A DNA stretch of 25,047 nucleotides. Origin: DASUFH01 sp036274645. Its GTDB lineage: Bacteria > Acidobacteriota > Terriglobia > 20CM-2-55-15. The position numbers were made by a program, and so were the translations under genes. Positions 6,936 through 13,947 of this stretch are shown piece after piece; the first letter of the stretch is position 1; each line of letters opens with the position of its first letter. The notes beneath the pieces were generated by a model. It ran no database searches. It was not told the origin of the DNA and worked only from the letters and a program-made list of their open reading frames with translations. The stretch is from assembly GCA_036274645.1 (NCBI GenBank), contig DASUFH010000342.1, positions 1-25,047 of the forward strand, written 5' to 3'.

Positions 6936-7706
6936 GCCGTCGCCGTTCTGGCCGCGCTCGGCATTGCAGCTTCGCTTTTCTCCCAGGAGCATCCGGAATT
7001 CCAGGGCCGCTACGAAGACGCTGCGCTCATTGAGCAGCCGAAAGACGACACGACCCAACTTGTCTTCGTCCGGCTGATCTATAACGGCATCACGCAGGGT
7101 TACTACAAGAACTGGTACACCGACTATCCCAAGGCCGGAACGTTTCTGGTTCCGGGCGTCGAGCGGCTGACCAACCTGAACATCGAACTGGGCGAGCGGG
7201 CCATCGCGCTCAACGATCCCGAACTGTTTCGCTACCCGCTCATTTACACGAGCGAGCCGGAGCAGATGCTGCTGACCCGGGAAGACGCGGGGATTCTGCG
7301 GGAGTATCTCACCCGGGGAGGATTCTGGATCATGGACGACAACTGGGGCGGTTTCGACATGGCCAGGATCGAGCAGATCCTCAAAAGAGTTTTGCCGGAC
7401 CGGAAGATCGAAAACATTCCGATGAGCCATCCGCTGTTTCACTCGTTTTACGACGTCGACAAGCTCATTCAGACGCCAAGCACGGCGTACCTGTATAACG
7501 GTGGCGTCACCTGGGAGACGGACGGATTCAATCCCGAGTGCAAGGGCGTCTTCGACGATGAAGGGCGCCTCATGGTCGTGATCAACCACAATACGGATCT
7601 CGGCGACGCCTACGAAAACGCCGACGTTCCGGGGTATCCCGTTCCGTTCACGGTGTATGGGTACAAGCTTGCGATCAACATGATCATCTACGGCCTGACG
7701 CATTGA
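6924..7706 (+). CDS. DUF4159 domain protein, exported
   Basis: The 260-residue product has a signal peptide (about 1-20, hydrophobic core LAAVAVLAALGIAASLF) and then the DUF4159 pattern: FVRLIYNGITQGYYKNWYTDYP (read as FVRLIYN then W-x-TDYPKA), LTNLNIELG, YPLIYTSEPEQMLLT and a glycine-rich turn TRGGFWIMDDNWGG followed by IPMSHPLFHSFYD. The fold resembles the ThuA/glutamine amidotransferase-like class I domains also seen in DUF4350, but no catalytic cysteine is visible. DUF4159 proteins are common in Acidobacteria and Planctomycetes; function unknown. The start is GTG, overlapping the stop of the relay mini-ORF. A MobA-like gene follows 15 bp downstream. Confidence 0.87.
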   Translation: MRLAAVAVLAALGIAASLFSQEHPEFQGRYEDAALIEQPKDDTTQLVFVRLIYNGITQGYYKNWYTDYPKAGTFLVPGVERLTNLNIELGERAIALNDPELFRYPLIYTSEPEQMLLTREDAGILREYLTRGGFWIMDDNWGGFDMARIEQILKRVLPDRKIENIPMSHPLFHSFYDVDKLIQTPSTAYLYNGGVTWETDGFNPECKGVFDDEGRLMVVINHNTDLGDAYENADVPGYPVPFTVYGYKLAINMIIYGLTH

Positions 7707-7721
7707 GCGGACGCTGAACAG

Positions 7722-8345
7722 ATGCAGGCAAAGAATCCGGTTAAAAACGTCGCCTCGGTCATTCTGGCCGCGGGAAAATCCGAACGCATGGGGTCTCCGA
7801 AAGCCCTGCTGCGTCTGGCCGGCCGTACCTTTCTGGAACGGGTCTGCGACGCCGTTACGGAAGCGTCGATCGCCGCGTTTGTTGTTGTCGTGGGCCGTCA
7901 CCGCAACGAGATTCAATCCGCCCTTCCCGGCCTGCCGTTTGTGTTCAATCCCATCTGGGAGCAGGGAATGACGACCTCATTGCAGGCCGGCATTCGCTCC
8001 CTGCCTGCGGATATTGATGGCGCGGTCCTGTGTCTGGTGGATCATCCGTGGATTGAGGCGGCGACAATCCGCGAACTCCTTCGGGCGATGAAGCCCGGGG
8101 GCATCGCCGTTCCCATCTACGCGGGGCGGCGCGGGCATCCGGTGGCATTCTCCCGCGCGGTCCTCGACGAGATTCTCGAACTCGGTCCGGACGAGGGCGC
8201 CAACATCGTCGTCCGTCGGGATCCCGGGCGCGTTGTGGAGGTTCCGATGAACTCTCCGGGCATCCTGTGCGATGTGGATACCGTTGCGCAATTCGAAGCG
8301 TTGCTCGAAGACTGGCGGGGGCGCGAAGCGGACCCGGACCGATGA
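7722..8345 (+). CDS. MobA/MocA-like nucleotidyltransferase
   Basis: The 207-residue product has the nucleotidyltransferase (GT-A fold) signature ILAAGKSERMGSPKALL near residues 14-30, which binds the NTP and metal, the motif NPIWEQGMTTSLQAGI (about 73-88), the metal-binding LVDHPWI segment and GHPVAFS. This pattern matches MocA, which makes molybdopterin cytosine dinucleotide, and related NTP transferases. No molybdoenzyme or cofactor gene lies nearby, so the specific nucleotide and acceptor stay open. It starts 15 bp after the DUF4159 gene and its stop is 28 bp before the ThDP enzyme. Confidence 0.85.
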   Translation: MQAKNPVKNVASVILAAGKSERMGSPKALLRLAGRTFLERVCDAVTEASIAAFVVVVGRHRNEIQSALPGLPFVFNPIWEQGMTTSLQAGIRSLPADIDGAVLCLVDHPWIEAATIRELLRAMKPGGIAVPIYAGRRGHPVAFSRAVLDEILELGPDEGANIVVRRDPGRVVEVPMNSPGILCDVDTVAQFEALLEDWRGREADPDR

Positions 8346-8359
8346 CGCTGATCCGATGG

Positions 8360-8365
8360 TATCCT
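8360..8365 (+). promoter_or_regulatory. Possible -10 element of a near-leaderless transcript
   Basis: TATCCT lies 8 bases before the ATG at 8374 and no Shine-Dalgarno sequence is visible. This is the spacing expected for leaderless transcription. No good -35 box is seen, so the call is weak. Confidence 0.25.
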
Positions 8366-8373
8366 CACCAGCC

Positions 8374-10122
8374 ATGAAACCGCAGGGAACGGATCGTTTT
8401 TGGGGCGAGTATCCGGCTGAGGAATGGTCTGACGCGATCGTCGCTTCGATGAAACTCGGGGGAGTGGACCGCCTGTTTTTCGTCTCCGGCACCGAGATGG
8501 CGTTTTTTCAGGAAAGCACGGCGCGGGCCCGTCGCCGGGGATGGGCCGCGCCGGCGCTCACGACGATGATCCACGAATCGGTGGCGCTGAACGCCGCTTC
8601 GGGCTACTCGATGATTTCGGGGAAGCCGTCCGCGGTGGCGGTCCACGTCGACGTCGGCACATTGCACATGGGCGCCGCTATCCACGCCGCCTGGCACGAC
8701 CGCGCGCCGGTGCTCATCACGGCGGGCGCCGGACCCCGCGCCTTTCCCGGGCAGATGCGTGGCGGCCGGGACATCTTCATCAACTGGGTGCAGGAGCCGC
8801 GCGACCAGGCGGGAATCGTGCGGCAGTACACCAAACTCGACCACCGGCTGGAGCACGAAGACAATCCCGGCCTGATGGTGAGCCGGCTGCTGCAAGTGGC
8901 GCAGAGCGAACCGAAGGGGCCGGTTTATCTTTCCATTCCGCGCGAGACGGCGATGCTGCCGCTGCCCGGCGCCACCCGTTTTCCGACGTGTCCCCAGATG
9001 GGGCTGGCGCGTCCGTCGTGGCCCGATCCGGACGATGCCCGCGCGCTGGCGCGCTGGCTGGTGAAAGCGGAGAATCCGTGTCTGTTTACGGCCCGGCTGG
9101 GAGAGGATCCGGCCGCAATCGAAGAATACGTGCGCCTGGCCGAACTTCTGGCCATTCCGGTGGTGGAATCCTCTCCACTGGCCACCCGGATGAATTTCCC
9201 CGCGACGCATCCGCTGTATCGCGTGGAACCCGGCGCCAGTGATGTGGATGTGGCGTTTGTCGTGGACGATCTGACTCCATTTACTCCGGGCGTCGATTCT
9301 CCGGGACCTGACGCGAAAATCGCATGGGTGTGTCCGGACCCCGCGCTTTCCCGCTACAAAACGATGGAATATCGCGCCGATCTCTGGCTGACCGCTGCGC
9401 CGGTGAATGTGGCGCGCGCCGTGACCGAGGAAGCGTCGCGGATGCTGGATCGTTCGGATCTGTCGCGGATCGCGGCGCGCCGCGCCCGTCTCGAGGACGC
9501 GAAACGCCGTTGGCTGGCCGACGAACAGAGTCGCGCCGAAGACGCCGGCCGGCTTGCGCGGCCGACCGGGCGATGGCTGGCCTATCAGTTGAGCCAGGTT
9601 CTTGATCCGGAAGCGATCCTGATGAACGACGTCGTCAGCAGCGGCCACTATGTGCGGGACTACGCCCGGCGGAGTGTGCCCGGAACCTACCTGCGTACGG
9701 GCAGCAGCGCCGGGGGGTGGGGATCCGGCGCGGCGGTTGGCGCGAAACTGGCGCGCCCCGATCGGGATGTGGTTCTGGCCAGCGGTGACGGATTCTTTGC
9801 GTTCGGCTCGCCGCTCTCCGCGCTGTGGGCGGCCCGCTTCCACCAGGCGCCGTTTCTCTCGGTCATCTTTGCGAACGGCTGGTACAGCACCGGCACGACG
9901 TCCCTTCGATCGATGTATCCGGAGGGCGATGCGGTCCAGTCCGATAATTTCGCGGGAGGATTTTTCGATCCGTCTTCAGACTTTGCCAAACTCGCCGAAA
10001 CGGCGGGCGGATACGGTGAAAACGTCACGGAAACCGCGGAGGTCGGGCCGGCGCTCCAACGCGGCCTGGATCGCGTTCGTGAAGGCGTATCCGCAGTAAT
10101 CGCCGTCCGGATCACGGACTAG
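8374..10122 (+). CDS. Thiamine diphosphate-dependent enzyme, acetolactate synthase-like
   Basis: The 582-residue product has the three-domain layout of ThDP-dependent decarboxylases and synthases: N-terminal pyrimidine-binding domain with the activating glutamate (E68 in TMIHESVALNAASGYS), a variable central domain, and a C-terminal pyrophosphate domain with the metal/ThDP motif beginning GDG (471-473) and ending at the Asn of IFANG (501). The nearby GSSAGGWGSGAAVGAKLA is typical of the family. Acetolactate synthase, oxalyl-CoA decarboxylase and benzoylformate decarboxylase share this plan, and the substrate cannot be named. No small regulatory subunit is adjacent, which argues against a biosynthetic ilvB role. 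Two in-frame ATGs exist (8356, 8374); the longer frame from 8272 overlaps the upstream gene and lacks family similarity. Confidence 0.85.
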   Translation: MKPQGTDRFWGEYPAEEWSDAIVASMKLGGVDRLFFVSGTEMAFFQESTARARRRGWAAPALTTMIHESVALNAASGYSMISGKPSAVAVHVDVGTLHMGAAIHAAWHDRAPVLITAGAGPRAFPGQMRGGRDIFINWVQEPRDQAGIVRQYTKLDHRLEHEDNPGLMVSRLLQVAQSEPKGPVYLSIPRETAMLPLPGATRFPTCPQMGLARPSWPDPDDARALARWLVKAENPCLFTARLGEDPAAIEEYVRLAELLAIPVVESSPLATRMNFPATHPLYRVEPGASDVDVAFVVDDLTPFTPGVDSPGPDAKIAWVCPDPALSRYKTMEYRADLWLTAAPVNVARAVTEEASRMLDRSDLSRIAARRARLEDAKRRWLADEQSRAEDAGRLARPTGRWLAYQLSQVLDPEAILMNDVVSSGHYVRDYARRSVPGTYLRTGSSAGGWGSGAAVGAKLARPDRDVVLASGDGFFAFGSPLSALWAARFHQAPFLSVIFANGWYSTGTTSLRSMYPEGDAVQSDNFAGGFFDPSSDFAKLAETAGGYGENVTETAEVGPALQRGLDRVREGVSAVIAVRITD

Positions 10123-10124
10123 CC

Positions 10125-10652
10125 ATGCGGTGGCTTCTTTTGATTGCGCTGGCGGGCATCGCCGTTGTCGAGACAGGCGCCGCGCCGGTTCTTCAGGAAA
10201 TGCCGGTCCGGGCCGTCACTCGCAATGCCGGCGACACAGTTGCATTGACGCGAAAAGGAGATCGGGTCGAAGCCGTCATTACCAGTCCGCGCGGTATCGG
10301 AAGCGCGACGTTCCAGCGCAGCGGCGAACGCTGGCCGCGCCTGACGCTCCGCCTGAATCTTCGCGGTCTGGAATCGCTCCGGATCACTTCCGGAAAAGTC
10401 ACGCTCGGTCTGTCCGTGTCCAGCCTGAGCGGCGCCGAGCGGCGTCTCAGCCTGACGCGCGACGGCGGGAAAGAAGAAGAGATTGGCCGGTCGAGTGAAT
10501 ACTGGACGGATATCCGGGCCTTCGACGAGCGGGGCAAACCCATCGTCAGTCTGCCACCGTCCGGAGGCTGGTTTGAACTGGAAGTTCCCGTTGCGATCCT
10601 GCGCAACGACACGCCGGCGTTGACGCTCGAATGGATCGATTTCTATCGCTGA
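10125..10652 (+). CDS. Secreted protein of unknown function
   Basis: I do not recognise a family. The 175-residue product has a clear signal peptide (MRWLLLIALAGIAVVETGAA, cleavage probably near residue 20) and then an all-beta-looking sequence with alternating hydrophobic residues and many Arg, Ser and Thr. No cysteines are seen in the mature part. The ATG is 2 bp after the stop of the ThDP gene, so it is almost certainly co-transcribed. It is the last gene of its group and converges on the desaturase gene with a 63-bp gap in which no terminator hairpin was found. Confidence 0.75.
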   Translation: MRWLLLIALAGIAVVETGAAPVLQEMPVRAVTRNAGDTVALTRKGDRVEAVITSPRGIGSATFQRSGERWPRLTLRLNLRGLESLRITSGKVTLGLSVSSLSGAERRLSLTRDGGKEEEIGRSSEYWTDIRAFDERGKPIVSLPPSGGWFELEVPVAILRNDTPALTLEWIDFYR

Positions 10653-10715
10653 GCGTTACGCGACCTGAACGGTTGCGTGGATCGGGCCGCCGGGCTGTCG
10701 ATTTGGATCGTGTTC

Positions 10716-11555
10716 TCAGCTTTCGTTGGTCGCTTCTTCACAGGGACGCGCGCCGGTGACGGCGGCAAGTCCGGATTCCGCGCGCTCAAAAAGCCGCCAG
10801 CGGCTTAAGAGAGGGTTCCACATTCCGACGGTAATGCAGTAATTGCGGTCAAACGGCTTATTGTGATGAACCCCGTGGTGCGCGGGACTCAGGATCAGCG
10901 ACAACCGCATCAGCGTTCTGGCCAGCCACGGCGCGCGCTCCATGTGCGCCCATTTGTGAAACTGGTTCGTGGCGAAAATGGCCAGTGAAAAGGTCAGCGT
11001 TCCCCCGAAAAAGAACGCCGACAGAGCCGAAGGATCGTCCGGTCCGCAGATGAGCGCAAGCGCCATGAATGGCGTCGAGATGATGCAGTTCGATCCATTG
11101 GTCTCGATGAATCCGTGCCGTGTGATCGCCATCGGGTCCGTGTGGTGTTCGCGGAACGGCCGAATGTAATTTGCGCCGAGAAACGGCGTGTCCTCGCTGC
11201 CGTAGCGGTCTGCCAGCCAGTGCACGATTCCCGAAACCAGATCCGCCAGCGCGTAGCCGACAATGGCCGAGAGCGCCATAAGGATCCAGGCGTAAGTACT
11301 CACCAACGCCAGGCGGACGGACCAGGCGAGCTCCAATGTCAGCAGGCCAAACGCGCCAATAGCCAAAACCTCAGTTACGCGGTGCGATCGCGAATACAGA
11401 GCCTTCAGAAATGCCTCCACTGACGGAGAATGCGACCGAGGATACAAGGAATTGTTCGCTTTGTCCAAACAGGGAATGAATTGGTCATCGTTCTCGACTG
11501 GCTGGAACCGGCCTCGATTGGCTGGAACCGGCATGGAGAAGCGAGCCATGGGCAT
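10716..11555 (-). CDS. Plasmanylethanolamine desaturase homologue (CarF/PEDS1/TMEM189 family)
   Basis: The family introduces the vinyl-ether double bond that converts alkyl-ether lipids into plasmalogens, using O2 and a di-iron centre held by histidines in the membrane. The product carries the family's histidine motifs in order: SGIVHWLADRYG, RPFREHHTDPMAITRHGFIE, NQFHKWAHMERAP, and LSPAHHGVHHNKPFDRNYCIT. Hydrophobic segments (for example VLAIGAFGLLTLEL, AWILMALSAIVGYAL, and LSAFFFGGTLTFSLAIFAT) fit a polytopic membrane enzyme. An N-terminal region of about 50 residues ahead of the first helix is not conserved. The start is uncertain: TTG 11588 or ATG at 11555, 11549 or 11534 are in frame and none has a Shine-Dalgarno sequence. 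A 47-residue membrane protein lies directly upstream. Confidence 0.86.
   Translation of the reverse strand: MPMARFSMPVPANRGRFQPVENDDQFIPCLDKANNSLYPRSHSPSVEAFLKALYSRSHRVTEVLAIGAFGLLTLELAWSVRLALVSTYAWILMALSAIVGYALADLVSGIVHWLADRYGSEDTPFLGANYIRPFREHHTDPMAITRHGFIETNGSNCIISTPFMALALICGPDDPSALSAFFFGGTLTFSLAIFATNQFHKWAHMERAPWLARTLMRLSLILSPAHHGVHHNKPFDRNYCITVGMWNPLLSRWRLFERAESGLAAVTGARPCEEATNES
11493..11532 (-). repeat. 20-bp tandem repeat at the desaturase gene start
   Basis: Two adjacent 20-bp copies (11493-11512 and 11513-11532) differ at one base. They lie just inside the ATG candidate at 11534 and are read in different frames because 20 is not a multiple of three, giving PVPANRG and then RFQPVEN. 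The coding sequence remains open through both. Confidence 0.93.
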
Positions 11556-11562
11556 CGTGGAA

Positions 11563-11706
11563 TTAATGGCGCGGACTTTTGCGGGCAAACCTCATGACGA
11601 TGACTACGATCAGAAGCAGGACCCCGATCAGCAGAACAATACCGGGCAATGGGATTTCAAAAGTCTGCCACGACGAACCGTGCTCGATGTCCTGAATGAG
11701 CGCCAT
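11563..11706 (-). CDS. 47-residue single-helix membrane protein
   Basis: This short frame encodes MALIQDIEHGSSWQTFEIP followed by a long hydrophobic helix (PGIVLLIGVLLLIVVIVM, about 21-38) and a basic tail RFARKSPRH. The charge distribution (acidic outside part, basic cytoplasmic tail) suits an N-out, C-in single-pass protein. It ends 7 bp before the ATG 11555 of the desaturase and overlaps the TTG 11588, so the two are probably co-translated. No family was recognised, and it could be a small partner or regulator of the desaturase. No Shine-Dalgarno sequence precedes its ATG. Confidence 0.55.
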   Translation of the reverse strand: MALIQDIEHGSSWQTFEIPLPGIVLLIGVLLLIVVIVMRFARKSPRH

Positions 11707-11804
11707 TGACGCGGAACTGTAGCAGGGACCTGGTATGTACGCTCAGGTCTTTTGCGCGGCTTTGTACGCCTGCATCGGGCAGACCAGGGCTCAACGTGTC
11801 GGTT

Positions 11805-11869
11805 TACCCGTTAAGCTACCCAAAAACACCCGCATCCTTTTTGGGTAGATTCGGGTATATTTTCGGGTA
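11805..11869 (+). promoter_or_regulatory. Operator-like TACCC/GGGTA array and promoter of the fic gene
   Basis: Two TACCC motifs (11805-11809, 11817-11821) are followed by three GGGTA motifs (11843-11847, 11853-11857, 11865-11869), spaced 12, 10 and 12 bp within each set. The central pair lies in a perfect 11-bp inverted repeat (CTACCCAAAAA at 11816-11826, TTTTTGGGTAG at 11838-11848, loop of 11). A -10-like TATATT (11856-11861) overlaps the middle GGGTA and is 7 bases before the ATG. The layout suggests repressor binding to promoter and start region. Confidence 0.55.
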
Positions 11870-12921
11870 TGGCCTTTGATCCACTGAAGAATCTATCCGT
11901 TACGACGGAACTCCTTCGCCTGGTGGCTGAAGTGGATGAGTTCAAGGGCAGCTGGAGGGCCCTGGGAAATCTGGCGCCGGAACGTCTGGCGGCGTTGAAG
12001 CGGGTGGCGACGATCGAGTCCGCGGGAGCGTCGACGAGAATCGAGGGAGCAAAGCTCACCGACAGCGAGGTCGACCGCCTGCTGTCCGGTATCAAGGCGG
12101 AGCATTTCGATACACGGGACGAGCAGGAGGTGGCCGGTTATGCGGACGCGACGACACTCGTGTTTGAGGCATGGCGCGACATCCCGCTGACGGAAAACCA
12201 TCTCAAGCAGCTCCACGGAATTCTGCTCAAGCATTCCGAGAAGGACGAACGTCATCGCGGGCACTACAAGACCGTTTCGAATAACGTCGAGGCGTTCGAC
12301 GAAAAGGGTAAGAGCATTGGCGTGGTGTTTGAAACCGCCAGTCCGTTCGATACGCCGCGTCTGATGGAAGAACTCGTGACCTGGACGCGCGAAGCGCTCG
12401 AAAAGGACGAACATCATCCGCTGCTGGTGATTGCGGTGTTCATCGTTCGTTTCCTCGCCGTTCATCCATTCCAGGACGGCAACGGGAGGCTGGCGCGGGT
12501 GCTCACGAATCTGCTCCTGTTGCGGACGGGTTACAGCTACGCGCCCTACACCTCGCTGGAGCGGATCATCGAGGAGAATCGCGAGCTCTACTATCGATCG
12601 TTGCGCCGGTCCCAGATGACGCTCGATCGCGACGAGTCACAACTCATCGACTGGGTGCGCTTCTTTCTGCACTGTCTCGTGCGGCAGAAAAATGTCCTCG
12701 GCAGGAAACTCGAGCAGGAACGCGTGATGGGCGCGCTCCCCGAACTGGACGAGCGCATCCTGAGCCTGACCCGCCAGCACGGAAGGCTCACGCTTAACGA
12801 CGCGTTGCTGCTGACGCGCGCCAACCGCAACACCCTGAAGCTCCACCTGCGGCAACTCGTTGCGGCGCGCCGGCTGAAGCTGCTCGGGCGCGGACGTGGC
12901 TCATGGTATGAGATCACCTGA
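11869..12921 (+). CDS. Fic-family AMPylase with N-terminal inhibitory motif and C-terminal helix-turn-helix
   Basis: Fic enzymes transfer AMP (or other phosphate-containing groups) from a nucleotide to hydroxyl side chains of target proteins. The 350-residue product has the inhibitory motif STRIEG (S55 to E59-G60, pattern S/T-xxx-E-G/N) in its N-terminal helix, which makes it a class II, self-inhibited Fic protein, and the complete catalytic motif HPFQDGNGRLAR (199-210) with H199 as base. The C-terminal part (about 290-350) reads as a winged helix: LTLNDALLLTRANRNTLKLHL then RRLKLLGRGRGSWYEI. This layout is typical of the DUF4172-like Fic proteins encoded without a separate antitoxin. The upstream GGGTA array suggests autoregulation by the helix-turn-helix. 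No target can be named. Confidence 0.93.
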   Translation: MAFDPLKNLSVTTELLRLVAEVDEFKGSWRALGNLAPERLAALKRVATIESAGASTRIEGAKLTDSEVDRLLSGIKAEHFDTRDEQEVAGYADATTLVFEAWRDIPLTENHLKQLHGILLKHSEKDERHRGHYKTVSNNVEAFDEKGKSIGVVFETASPFDTPRLMEELVTWTREALEKDEHHPLLVIAVFIVRFLAVHPFQDGNGRLARVLTNLLLLRTGYSYAPYTSLERIIEENRELYYRSLRRSQMTLDRDESQLIDWVRFFLHCLVRQKNVLGRKLEQERVMGALPELDERILSLTRQHGRLTLNDALLLTRANRNTLKLHLRQLVAARRLKLLGRGRGSWYEIT

Positions 12922-12977
12922 CCCGCCGGCATTGGAATAGGCAGGCCCGCGCGCATTCACAGGATCTCGGTCGATCC

Positions 12978-13020
12978 CGGGGATGATCCCCGTCGCCGGC
13001 GTTGAGATTCCCGGCCGGCG
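12978..13020. promoter_or_regulatory. Two short dyads between the fic and methyltransferase genes
   Basis: A 15-bp perfect dyad (CGGGGAT, G, ATCCCCG, 12978-12992) is followed by an inverted repeat with 7-bp arms (CGCCGGC 12994-13000, GCCGGCG 13014-13020). A -10-like TATAGG (13023-13028) stands 10 bases before the methyltransferase ATG. The dyads could be a fic terminator without a T-tract or an operator; neither can be decided. Confidence 0.3.
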
Positions 13021-13038
13021 AATATAGGATTTCTCTCC

Positions 13039-13893
13039 ATGGATCGACATGTCTGGGCCGGCGACACGCACGAGAGCGCGGTGGAGTCCTTCTATTCCGC
13101 CGGCGTCGAGAACTTCGGCGACTTTCACGGCGGATATCTGAATTTCGGATTGTGGGAGAACGGCAATACGGACTATCTGAAAGCGGCCGAGACGCTCGTG
13201 TTGCGCATCGGCGAGATGCTGGGGATCGACGGCTCCAGTCATGTGCTGGACGTGGCGCCGGGCATGGGCCCGCAGGATGTGCTGCTCTATCGACGCTTCA
13301 ACGGTCCGCGCATTGAAGGCCTGGACGCCACCTGGAAACACGTCGAGCGAGCGCGGGCCCGCGCTCGCGAGAATGGGATCGACTCGCGCGTATCGTTCCA
13401 CCACGGTTCCGCCACCGCCATCCCCTTTGCCGATGGGACCTTTTCTCACGTGATGAGCATCGAAGGGCCGGAACACTTCAACACCCGCGACCGTTTTCTC
13501 AAAGAGGCCTGGCGCGTCCTCCGTCCCGGTGGCGTGATGGCGCTCGCGGACTACACGGTTCCACGGGAAAACCTGGGTCGCTTTGATCGCGGACTGATCG
13601 GTCTGACCTGCCGGATGTGGAAAGTGCCTGCCGCGAACATCTGGACGACGGACGCCTATCGCACGAAGCTGGCGGAACACGGGTTCATGAATATCGAGGT
13701 GACGGAGGTCGGTGAACGCGTGATTCCGGGATATTACCTGGAGCAGCGCCGGCTGGAAGTCCGGCGGGAACTGGCGCGGATTCGCGGGTTCGTCGCCGGC
13801 CGCCTCGGACAACTGATTGACCACGTCCTGATCTGGACGTATCGGCGGCGCCTGGTGGAATACGTACTGGTCCGCGCCGAGAAACCCCGTTGA
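13039..13893 (+). CDS. SAM-dependent class I methyltransferase
   Basis: The 284-residue product has a Rossmann-type methyltransferase core: motif I VLDVAPGMGPQD (about 69-80; the usual GxGxG is varied to APGMG), an acidic residue ending strand 2 in GLDAT, motif SHVMSIEGPEHF and the strand 5 turn EAWRVLRPGGVMALADYT. The N-terminal segment FHGGYLNFGLWE and the overall length resemble small-molecule and lipid methyltransferases such as those acting on sterols, tocopherols or cyclopropane fatty acids. The substrate is unknown. There is no Shine-Dalgarno sequence and the upstream -10-like box is very close, suggesting a nearly leaderless transcript. It converges on the NHL gene across a palindrome. 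Confidence 0.88.
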   Translation: MDRHVWAGDTHESAVESFYSAGVENFGDFHGGYLNFGLWENGNTDYLKAAETLVLRIGEMLGIDGSSHVLDVAPGMGPQDVLLYRRFNGPRIEGLDATWKHVERARARARENGIDSRVSFHHGSATAIPFADGTFSHVMSIEGPEHFNTRDRFLKEAWRVLRPGGVMALADYTVPRENLGRFDRGLIGLTCRMWKVPAANIWTTDAYRTKLAEHGFMNIEVTEVGERVIPGYYLEQRRLEVRRELARIRGFVAGRLGQLIDHVLIWTYRRRLVEYVLVRAEKPR

Positions 13894-13920
13894 AGAAACA
13901 TCTCGGGTTCCCGCCTGCCT

Positions 13921-13947
13921 GTAGGGGCGGTCTATGACCGCCCCTAC
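13921..13947. repeat. Interspersed palindrome (GGGCGGTC family), convergent terminator candidate
   Basis: A perfect 12-bp inverted repeat (GTAGGGGCGGTC, loop TAT, GACCGCCCCTAC) lies between two converging genes. It shares the core GGGCGGTC-NNN-GACCGCCC with the elements at 21599, 24837 and 24908. The last three useful bases on the minus strand (13944-13946) form the TAG stop codon of the NHL protein, so the element overlaps coding sequence. As RNA it would form a strong hairpin in both directions. Confidence 0.88.

Noticed and set aside
8365..9843. 492-residue open frame antisense to the ThDP enzyme
   Set aside because: The plus-strand frame has clear ThDP motifs. The antisense translation is Arg/His/Gly-rich with no domain, typical of high-GC shadow frames.
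11743..11787. Short minus-strand tail ending QAYKAAQKT before a TGA
   Set aside because: Only about 14 codons are open and nothing upstream supports a gene remnant.
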